This document shows, one piece after another, positions 58,358 through 64,000 of a stretch of 64,000 nucleotides of DNA (its first letter is position 1; the number at the start of each line of letters is the position of its first letter). The notes below the pieces were generated by a model. That model was not told the origin of the DNA and searched no databases. It saw only the letters and a program-made list of their open reading frames with translations. The position numbers and the translations under genes were made by a program. Origin of the DNA: Rickettsiales bacterium. Its GTDB lineage: Bacteria; Pseudomonadota; Alphaproteobacteria; G027485855. The DNA lies in the NCBI GenBank assembly GCA_027485855.1, contig JAIXQD010000001.1, forward strand, positions 331,575 to 395,574, written 5' to 3'.

Positions 58358-59147
58358 ACAAATCTTCTGACAGTGGGCTAGAATCTAAAACGCGTGCGGG
58401 CAAAATTTTTATTTGACCTTGCTGCCATAAGCGCAATTGATATAGCTGACCAAAAGCAAAGGCCGCTGCGGCCTGCCCTTGCCCCTTCACCCGCTCACTG
58501 CCACGGCGCACATTATCCATCAGCCAGGCTGCATAGCGCAAATGATAAGGGTTGCGCGCAACCTCGCCCACATGCGCACATAAAGCCGCCAGCAATTGGG
58601 CGGCCTGCTCATCGGCCAAGGCCAGCAATAAATTAGGCTGCGGCAGGCTTTGCCAATATTCGCTCTCGGCTAAAATGCAATTAAAGTTAGGAATATGTGC
58701 CAAGGCCGCCATCACCCGCTGATGCACATCGATATGTGTTGGGTGACCATCGGCGGCATGCGGCAAAAGTATCAAAGCAGGATTAATCTTTTCTATCACC
58801 TGCCCCATATTTATGCCGTAATGCGCCTCGCCCGCTTCTAACAGGCTCCAGCCTAAATGTGCGGTGGCCTGTTGTAATTCTTTAAGGCGGGCGGCGCGGC
58901 GCTCACTGTTACTGCCCAGCGTGAGTGGATAAACCGCAACCTGCCAGCCACATTCTTGCTGCAAGCGCAAAGCAAGCCCGCCCATAAGGCACTCATCATC
59001 AGGGTGTGGCGCGCAAATCAGCACGGTTGGCACATCGGGCTTAAGATTTTGCGGCGTAGCTTTTGCCGACCCGCTGACCGGCGCTGGTAAATCGGCCTGC
59101 AACAAAGCCTGCGCTTGCTGTAAATGTTCTAAATAAATATTACTCAT
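58338..59147 (-). CDS. PIG-L family deacetylase
   Basis: The 269-aa protein has the zinc motif APHPDDE (46-52) with ECLMGG and the distal HPTHIDVH motif (about 135-142), both diagnostic of LmbE/PIG-L enzymes that remove acetyl groups from N-acetylglucosamine-type substrates. The substrate is not visible from sequence. The start overlaps the UbiB-like stop as ATGA. It may be part of the same transcript as ubiB-like, Rieske and gapR. Confidence 0.88.
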   Translation of the reverse strand: MSNIYLEHLQQAQALLQADLPAPVSGSAKATPQNLKPDVPTVLICAPHPDDECLMGGLALRLQQECGWQVAVYPLTLGSNSERRAARLKELQQATAHLGWSLLEAGEAHYGINMGQVIEKINPALILLPHAADGHPTHIDVHQRVMAALAHIPNFNCILAESEYWQSLPQPNLLLALADEQAAQLLAALCAHVGEVARNPYHLRYAAWLMDNVRRGSERVKGQGQAAAAFAFGQLYQLRLWQQGQIKILPARVLDSSPLSEDLFKAEKA

Positions 59148-60484
59148 TGGTCAGCCTTAAAGCCAAAATCTGGCAAAATCTTTTGTTGTTGTGTATGAAG
59201 TTTTTTTAAGCTGAAACCATCAATTAAACTGTGAAACTCTCGATACCAATTGACCTCGGCTTTAAGCCTGAGAAACACCGAGCCCAAACCAATGGCCGAA
59301 CGATCCATAAAAACAAACTCTCTTGGAATTTCAACGCCGCCAATTTTGCGCAATTCTGTGTGCATTTTATGGGCAGTTTCGCGGCCATAAATGCCGGTAT
59401 TGGTTTCCTCTATCAGCCTTGTTTTATCTTGCAGCACCGGCGCATAAATAAAGCCCGCCCAAATATTGAGCGCTTCAATCAGTTTTTTAGAGGGGTTAAC
59501 AAAGCCCCAAGCCTTATAAGCTTCAACCGCTAAATCGGGCTGGTTATCGCGCAACGCCCGATAAAGATTAATCACGCCATTGACCAACTCGGGCTTAAAA
59601 ATACGGATACAGCCAAAATCGAGCAAATTAATGCTGTTATCCTTGCAGACGCTGTAATTGCCTAAATGCGGGTCGCCATGAATCACACCATAATGATAAA
59701 AAGGCACATACCACGCTTTAAACAAATTAAGCGCTATCTCATTGCGCGCGGCCAAGGGTCGCTCAACCACATTGACCAGCTTTTCGCCAGAGAGCCAACT
59801 CATGGTGAGTAAGCGCGGCGTTGATAGGTTTTCGACCACCTGCGGAATATGCACCAACAAAGTTTTAGCCAGCATCAATCGATAAAGGCCAATGGCTTTG
59901 GCCTCACGCGTGTAATCGAGTTCTTCGCGCAGTCGATCGGCGATTTCAGCTTGGATTTTTTGGGTCTGAATGGCTTTGTCATATTTTTCAAACAAAGCAA
60001 AAGCCAATTTAAGCTGGCGTAAATCGGCCTCAATGGCTGAAGCCATATCTGGATATTGTAATTTACACGCCACCACTTGCCCTTTGCTGGTGGTGGCTTT
60101 ATGCACCTGCCCTAAACTTGCGGCTGCACTGGCGGTTTGCGGAAAATCTTTAAAATGTTTTTGCCAATCAGCGCCAAGCTCGCTGGCCATGCGCCGTTTA
60201 ACAAAGGGCCAGCCCATGGGCGGCGCATCGGCCTGTAATTGCGATAACTCATCGACATATTCGGGCGGCAGCACATCAGGGATGGTGGCCAAAATTTGCG
60301 CCACCTTCATGAGTGGGCCTTTAAGCGCGCCCAAGGTTTGGCGCATCTCAATGGCTAATTCGGGACTGGCCCATTTTTTACCCAAAGCCCGACCGGTGAC
60401 CGCCCGTGCCGCAAGCCCACCCATAGCACCCGTCACCCGCGCATAACGCGCCACACGCCCACCTAATGAGTTTTTGTCTTTCAT
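59144..60484 (-). CDS. ABC1/UbiB-family atypical kinase-like protein
   Basis: The 446-aa protein has the KxGQ-like region (GALKGPLMKVAQIL, about 53-66), DELSQLQADAPPM (about 77-90), the A-rich loop SAAASLGQVHKATT (about 121-134), the ion-pair lysine in VACKLQYPD, the HGDPHLGNYS catalytic loop (about 269-278) and LLDFGCIRIF (about 286-295). The family acts in ubiquinone biosynthesis or membrane lipid handling. It lacks the C-terminal membrane helices of E. coli UbiB, so it may be an AarF paralogue. Confidence 0.85.
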   Translation of the reverse strand: MKDKNSLGGRVARYARVTGAMGGLAARAVTGRALGKKWASPELAIEMRQTLGALKGPLMKVAQILATIPDVLPPEYVDELSQLQADAPPMGWPFVKRRMASELGADWQKHFKDFPQTASAAASLGQVHKATTSKGQVVACKLQYPDMASAIEADLRQLKLAFALFEKYDKAIQTQKIQAEIADRLREELDYTREAKAIGLYRLMLAKTLLVHIPQVVENLSTPRLLTMSWLSGEKLVNVVERPLAARNEIALNLFKAWYVPFYHYGVIHGDPHLGNYSVCKDNSINLLDFGCIRIFKPELVNGVINLYRALRDNQPDLAVEAYKAWGFVNPSKKLIEALNIWAGFIYAPVLQDKTRLIEETNTGIYGRETAHKMHTELRKIGGVEIPREFVFMDRSAIGLGSVFLRLKAEVNWYREFHSLIDGFSLKKLHTQQQKILPDFGFKADQ

Positions 60485-60540
60485 ATTGTTAAACTAGACC
60501 TAAGCCGGCTCTTTGACCAGTGGCCCTGTGACCCAGCCCA

Positions 60541-60596
60541 GCTTAGCTTTGCCTAGATTCGCCCAATTCAGCTTCTCCAAGCTTAGCTTTGCCTAG
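60541..60596. repeat. Direct repeat of GCTTAGCTTTGCCTAG
   Basis: The 16-mer occurs at 60541-60556 and again at 60581-60596, 40 bp apart. The second copy covers the stop codon of the Rieske gene. The intervening sequence contains related GCTT/AGCTT fragments, suggesting local duplication. Function unknown. Confidence 0.8.
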
Positions 60597-61651
60597 CTAC
60601 GCCAGGACAATTCAACATCCGTCACTGGGTTACGAAATTCGCGCTGCTCGGCGCGGGCTTTTATCATTTCGTTTTTAAGCTGGTAATACCAGCGGGCTTG
60701 TGTGTCTGCTTCACGGATAAGCAACAAATTTTGCGTGGTGCGCAAACCTTCTTGCTGACGGGCTACCGCCAACCCATCTTGGTCAAGAAACGCCCCCGCC
60801 AAATGCCGCAGGATGGGCTTAAATAAGTTGAGCCATGGCACAGTCCAATAAAGCGCATTCTGAATAAGCGTGCTATGGCTATTGATGGGTGTAACCGTGG
60901 TTAAATTAAAAATCTGCTGCCCCTTCGACGCTTGGCCTATCTCGATGCTTTCAATGCGCAAACCGGGCAACTGAAAGTTAATTTCAGTTTGCGGCTTGCC
61001 ACCTAAAATTTTATAGGCAAATGAATTGCTCGATGGTCGATGCTTTTTCATGACGAAGCCATAATCGCTTGGCCCAAAAGCTTTTTTCTTGATATGCATA
61101 GAGCGCGCATTACGCCACCACCAATTTTGGTGCACATAAGGCCCATGCGCAGGGTCAATAAGCCCCACCACCGCATGGTCAATGCTATTAGGAAAAACTC
61201 GACTAATCAATATTTTGGGTGTTTTTGTTAAAGCAAAGTCTGGCAAAGCAGGGATAGGCATTTTGGCGGCCTCGGCGGCTGTGCCAGCAAAGACCCAGAT
61301 AAAACCGCAACTTTCCTGAACGGGCCAGTCTGGCACTTTTATTTTTTGACACTCAACTGCTTCATGACCCACCAGCGAGGGAATATGCACACAGCGCCCC
61401 GCCCCATCAAATTTCCAACCATGATAGCAACATTCAACAACGCCGCCATCAAACTTGCCATAATGCAGTGGCATAGCCCGATGCGGACAAACATTACGAA
61501 TAGCGAAAATTGAACCATCCGCTCGCCGTGCCAAGAGCAACGGCTCCCCCATAAATTCGTGCGGTTGCATGGCGCCGGCTTTAAGCCCTGCACTGGGGGC
61601 AAGCGCATACCACATGCCGGTTATAAATTGCACAGCAGCGGCTTCAGCCAT
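60593..61651 (-). CDS. Rieske [2Fe-2S] ring-hydroxylating-type oxygenase
   Basis: The 352-aa protein has the Rieske motif CPH (Cys55, His57) and CCYH (Cys74, His77) in its first 80 residues, then a catalytic domain with DHAVVGLIDPAHGPYVHQ (about 157-174), whose histidines fit the mononuclear iron site. It resembles VanA- and DitA-like oxygenases acting on aromatic or sterol-like substrates; the substrate cannot be told. No matching reductase or ferredoxin gene is near. It ends 3 nt after gapR-like in the reading direction. Confidence 0.88.
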   Translation of the reverse strand: MAEAAAVQFITGMWYALAPSAGLKAGAMQPHEFMGEPLLLARRADGSIFAIRNVCPHRAMPLHYGKFDGGVVECCYHGWKFDGAGRCVHIPSLVGHEAVECQKIKVPDWPVQESCGFIWVFAGTAAEAAKMPIPALPDFALTKTPKILISRVFPNSIDHAVVGLIDPAHGPYVHQNWWWRNARSMHIKKKAFGPSDYGFVMKKHRPSSNSFAYKILGGKPQTEINFQLPGLRIESIEIGQASKGQQIFNLTTVTPINSHSTLIQNALYWTVPWLNLFKPILRHLAGAFLDQDGLAVARQQEGLRTTQNLLLIREADTQARWYYQLKNEMIKARAEQREFRNPVTDVELSWRS

Positions 61652-61653
61652 AA

Positions 61654-61884
61654 TTACAGACCGATAGCCGCTTTATAAAGCTCGAGCAATTCTTCCTGCT
61701 CGGTGCGCTCTTGTTGATTAAGCTTACGCAGCTTTAACAGCTGGCGCATGACTTTGGTATCAAAGCCGCCGCTTTTGGCCTCGGCAAAAATATCGCGCAC
61801 ATCGGCACCAAGCGCCTTGCGGTCTTCTTCAAGTTTTTCAATACGTTCTATATATTTTTTAAGGCGGTCGCCGGACACAGACAT
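61654..61884 (-). CDS. gapR: GapR-like nucleoid-associated protein (DUF2312)
   Basis: The 76-aa helical protein contains YIERIEKLEEDRKALGADVRDIFAEAKSGGFDTKVMRQLLKLRK and a terminal EELLELYKAAIGL, the signatures of DUF2312. In Caulobacter GapR binds overtwisted AT-rich DNA ahead of replication forks. Full length for the family. It is the first gene of the minus-strand run that includes the Rieske, UbiB-like and PIG-L genes; the spacer to the divergent plus gene is 166 nt. Confidence 0.93.
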   Translation of the reverse strand: MSVSGDRLKKYIERIEKLEEDRKALGADVRDIFAEAKSGGFDTKVMRQLLKLRKLNQQERTEQEELLELYKAAIGL

Positions 61885-62050
61885 GCAGATTATTCCTTAT
61901 TCATAATGGCTTGGGATGTTTTAAAACGACCTATCTATAGGGGCTGGCGCATTTTTGTAAAGACAGGATGCGGCGCATTTACTATTTAGTAGTGGATAAA
62001 ATTTACTCTATTAAGATACAGTATTAAAGCGATAAACGAACAGGATAAAA

Positions 62051-62416
62051 ATGCCCTATATTTTGCGCACCCAAGATGGAAAAATCGCCAAAGTGAGCTC
62101 TTTTCCGGTATCCGGCGGTGAACCCGTGCCAGCGGACGACCCGCAATTACTGAGCTTTTTAGAGGCTCGGGGTATTCCTTCAACCACGGTTGAAAACGCC
62201 ATTCGTGAATTGCGGCGCACCGACAATGAGATGTCACGCGCCATCGAAGATTTAATCACCGCTTTGCTTAAAAAAAACGTGCTGAAAATGACCGACTTGC
62301 CCAAAGCTGTGCAAGATCGCATTGCCTTACGCATTTCACTGCGCATGCAAATTCAGCAGGCTTTTGAAAAAGCCTCAATGCAGGGCGAACTTGATGTGCT
62401 GCGCCGAGTAAACTAA
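62051..62416 (+). CDS. Hypothetical protein, 121 aa
   Basis: The protein begins with a beta-type stretch (YILRTQDGKIAKVSSFP), then a proline-rich link and three helices, including FLEARGIPS, NEMSRAIEDLITALLKKNVLKMTDLPKAVQDRIALRISLRMQI. The helical part resembles a small conserved proteobacterial family of unknown function. AGGATAA lies upstream of ATG 62051 at short spacing. No membrane segment. Confidence 0.7.
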   Translation: MPYILRTQDGKIAKVSSFPVSGGEPVPADDPQLLSFLEARGIPSTTVENAIRELRRTDNEMSRAIEDLITALLKKNVLKMTDLPKAVQDRIALRISLRMQIQQAFEKASMQGELDVLRRVN

Positions 62417-62495
62417 TCAACACTGGCCAGCAAACACCCCGCCTTAGTTAACAAAGCGTTAAAATAAAGCCTTTACAGGCTCGTCTCGTAACAGT

Positions 62496-62531
62496 AACCT
62501 TCTGTTCGTAACCCGAAACGAGCAGAAGGTT
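62496..62531 (+). promoter_or_regulatory. 5' leader hairpin sequestering a Shine-Dalgarno
   Basis: A 14-bp stem with one mismatch (AACCTTCTGTTCGT at 62496-62509 with ACGAGCAGAAGGTT at 62518-62531) and an 8-nt loop. The Shine-Dalgarno AGAAGG (62524-62529) lies inside the 3' arm, 7 nt before ATG 62537. It could block ribosome access (thermometer or protein-controlled), or act as a terminator because TTTT follows it. An alternative pairing between CTCGT at 62480-62486 and ACGAG is possible. Confidence 0.6.
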
Positions 62532-62536
62532 TTATC

Positions 62537-63394
62537 ATGTCAAACTCAGCGCCCCAACAGCCCCGTTTTGTTAGCCAATTTAAAAAACTGACCGAAACAT
62601 CTCTGCCAAAATTTAGCGGCCTGCGCGTTATGATGATGCCGTTTATTTTGGGCGATGAAAAATCCCTGCCCGAATTTTTGGGCGATTGGCGCAAAACCGT
62701 GCATGAGCTGGCTTTAGCCACTGGCTTTGATGGTGAAGTTGGCTACATCACTCTCGATGAAAAATATGTTGAACCCGGCACGACACACCGGCGCTCGGGC
62801 AAACATGTTGACGGCGTATTTTACGAAGCGGCTGGCGGCTGGGGTGGCGGCGGCGGCGGTGGCGGCTGGGGTGGTGGTAGAATAACCCCAACCCAAGGTG
62901 GCTGGGGTGGCGGCGGCGGTGGCGGCGGCTGGGGTGGCGGCAGAATTACCCCTACCCGTGGTGGCGGCTGGGGTGGTGGCGGTGGTGGTTGGGGCGGTGG
63001 CGGCATCCACACGCCAAAATTATCTGAAAAACTACCGCAAAGCCCATATGGCACCGGCTTTTTAACTGTGTCCTCGCATGCGGGCTGCAAAGCGTGGGCC
63101 GGCGAATTTACCGGCTGGCCCGGCCCTGATGGTGAGTGCGAGCATCTGGCCGAACAATGCCAAAATGCCCAAAGCGCTGTTTTTGGTGCCAATGAAGTAT
63201 TTTGGGTTGACCCCTTATGCGTGCATGAATCTATACCCATGCTAAAGCCCGTATCACGGCAATTTGCGCGCCTGTCGCTGCCTTCAACCGCGCCTTGGTT
63301 TGAGGGCTATACCGAAAACCCTTTGGGCATTAAACCCTCAGGGCCCATTTTAGCGCCGCGCCCAGAGGCCTATATGAATGGCCACAACCATTAG
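62537..63394 (+). CDS. Putative Fe(II)/2-oxoglutarate oxygenase-like protein with Gly-Trp repeats
   Basis: The 285-aa protein has an N-terminal domain (about 1-98) with SGKHVDGVFYE, giving the HxD pair His90-Asp92, and a C-terminal part (about 165-285) with FWVDPLCVHES and VSRQFARLSLPS, giving His230 and Arg241/Arg245. The HxD...H...R order fits Fe(II)/2OG-dependent oxygenases. Residues 100-161 are three Gly/Trp-rich repeats (GWGGG...RITPT) inserted between them. No signal peptide is seen. I do not recognise the family; the enzyme call is inference from residue spacing. The hairpin upstream covers its Shine-Dalgarno. Confidence 0.7.
   Translation: MSNSAPQQPRFVSQFKKLTETSLPKFSGLRVMMMPFILGDEKSLPEFLGDWRKTVHELALATGFDGEVGYITLDEKYVEPGTTHRRSGKHVDGVFYEAAGGWGGGGGGGGWGGGRITPTQGGWGGGGGGGGWGGGRITPTRGGGWGGGGGGWGGGGIHTPKLSEKLPQSPYGTGFLTVSSHAGCKAWAGEFTGWPGPDGECEHLAEQCQNAQSAVFGANEVFWVDPLCVHESIPMLKPVSRQFARLSLPSTAPWFEGYTENPLGIKPSGPILAPRPEAYMNGHNH
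62834..63019. repeat. Three tandem ~63-bp repeats encoding Gly-Trp blocks
   Basis: The units encode GGWGGGGGGGGWGGGRITPTQ, the same with RITPTR, and a shorter third ending in IHTPK, at residues about 100-120, 121-141 and 142-161 of the oxygenase-like gene. The DNA consists of GGTGGC-rich runs separated by ATAACCCC / ATTACCCC spacers. This kind of tract expands by slippage, so length variants are likely. Confidence 0.9.
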
Positions 63395-63426
63395 GACTAT
63401 TGGCCTAATAGTATGCCGGTAGTATT

Positions 63427-64000
63427 TTAGGGCAATATTTTAATGGTGGGCGGCACGCGCTTCACTGTGGTTAGTTGCTGCCAAACCTCTTGGGCCATAG
63501 CACCATAGGCTTGTGCTGGCTGGCTGTGTGGTGCCGCCTCAACCACAGGTGTGCCCGCGTCCGATAATTCGCGCACCTGCATATCGAGTGGCACTTGACC
63601 TAAAAATGGCACAGCCAAACGCAGCGCCTCGGCCTGCGCGCCACCATGGCCAAATATATGTGCCTCGGCGCCACAAGAGGGACAAATAAAATAAGACATA
63701 TTCTCGATAATGCCCAAAACCGGCACATCGACACGTTTAAACATGGCAAGGCCACGGCGCGCATCTAACAAGGCTAAATCTTGCGGGGTTGAGACAATCA
63801 CCGCACCCGCCAATGGCACTTGCTGCGCCATGGTCAGTTGCGCATCACCCGTGCCGGGCGGCATATCCACCACCAGCACATCAAGCGCGCCCCACTCAAC
63901 ATCTCGCAGCATTTGCACAAGCGCACTTTGCACCATAGGGCCGCGCCAAATCATCGGGCTATCTTCGGCCACCAGAAAACCCATCGACATCACTTTAAGC
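63427..64000 (-). CDS. Mrp/ApbC/NBP35 family Fe-S cluster carrier (C-terminal part)
   Basis: The gene runs past the window end; 191 codons are visible. It starts mid-protein with LKVMSMGFLVAEDSPMIWRGPMVQSALVQML, followed by DVLVVDMPPGTGDAQLTMAQ (switch-like region), VSTPQDLALLDARRGLAMF and a CxxC motif in FICPSCGAEAHIFGHGG, which binds the shared Fe-S cluster. This is the Mrp/ApbC pattern, and the P-loop lies outside the window. It converges on the oxygenase-like gene with a 32-nt spacer. Confidence 0.95.
   Translation of the reverse strand, partial: LKVMSMGFLVAEDSPMIWRGPMVQSALVQMLRDVEWGALDVLVVDMPPGTGDAQLTMAQQVPLAGAVIVSTPQDLALLDARRGLAMFKRVDVPVLGIIENMSYFICPSCGAEAHIFGHGGAQAEALRLAVPFLGQVPLDMQVRELSDAGTPVVEAAPHSQPAQAYGAMAQEVWQQLTTVKRVPPTIKILP

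Noticed and set aside
62834..63019. Possible CRISPR-like array
   Set aside because: The three repeats are in frame within a gene, lack unique spacers and code for Gly-Trp; no cas gene is near.
62821..63240. Proline-rich minus-strand ORF opposite the Gly-Trp repeats
   Set aside because: Poly-proline runs are the direct antisense of GGTGGC repeats; the plus gene has conserved-looking domains on both sides.

Overview
This window comes from an alphaproteobacterial chromosome. The gene order nuoA-N / birA / rnj / mce / DUF1467 / proS / lolC / lolD / dnaE, the order tig / clpP / clpX / lon / hupB, the pdhA-pdhB-pdhC-lpdA cluster with a lipoyl domain on PdhB, and the presence of GapR (DUF2312) and DUF2794 all match that class. 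GC content is intermediate. I cannot place it to order from sequence alone. Almost everything is on the minus strand, often with ATGA or TAATG stop/start overlaps, so the units look like long translationally coupled operons.

Layout. 1-2.5 kb: end of a MltB-type lytic transglycosylase, a YdcF/ElyC envelope protein and two unknown genes. 2.5-12.9 kb: dnaE, lolD, lolC, an archaeal/eukaryotic-type proS, a DUF1467-type membrane protein, mce, rnj and birA. 12.9-28 kb: a complete 14-subunit complex I operon with two extra genes, a 147-aa unknown between nuoD and nuoE and a GNAT acetyltransferase between nuoF and nuoG. 28.2-31.9 kb: tRNA-Asp and tRNA-Val bracket an accessory-looking stretch with a Pif1-like helicase, a 362-aa unknown and an ambiguous small ORF pair. 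32-40.1 kb: a protein quality-control block (hupB, lon, clpX, two clpP paralogues, tig) with clear terminators and a heat-shock-like promoter before lon.

40.2-42.1 kb: tRNA-Leu and tRNA-His separated by a 118-nt imperfect palindrome, then glnA on the plus strand. 42.1-49.1 kb: an unknown membrane-anchored protein, then the pyruvate dehydrogenase operon carrying an extra small membrane protein and a P-loop kinase-like gene. 49.3-51.8 kb: two tandem paralogous polytopic membrane proteins inserted between pdhA and ftsB. 51.8-61.9 kb: ftsB, eno with a lysine-rich tail, der-bamB-yfgM-like outer membrane and ribosome assembly genes, DUF2794, a PIG-L deacetylase, a UbiB/ABC1 kinase-like protein, a Rieske oxygenase and gapR. 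62-64 kb: two plus-strand unknowns, one a probable Fe(II)/2-oxoglutarate oxygenase-like protein interrupted by Gly-Trp repeats and preceded by a hairpin that buries its ribosome-binding site, and the C-terminal part of an Mrp/ApbC Fe-S carrier.

The genes together describe a respiring, aerobic, amino-acid-assimilating heterotroph: pyruvate dehydrogenase feeds NADH to complex I, glnA assimilates ammonium, and mce suggests propionyl-CoA use. No CRISPR array, insertion sequence, rRNA or intact prophage is visible. The most unusual items are the Gly-Trp oxygenase-like gene with its 5' hairpin, the tandem membrane paralogues, the tRNA-adjacent palindrome, the archaeal-type ProRS and the unknown genes embedded in the nuo and pdh operons.
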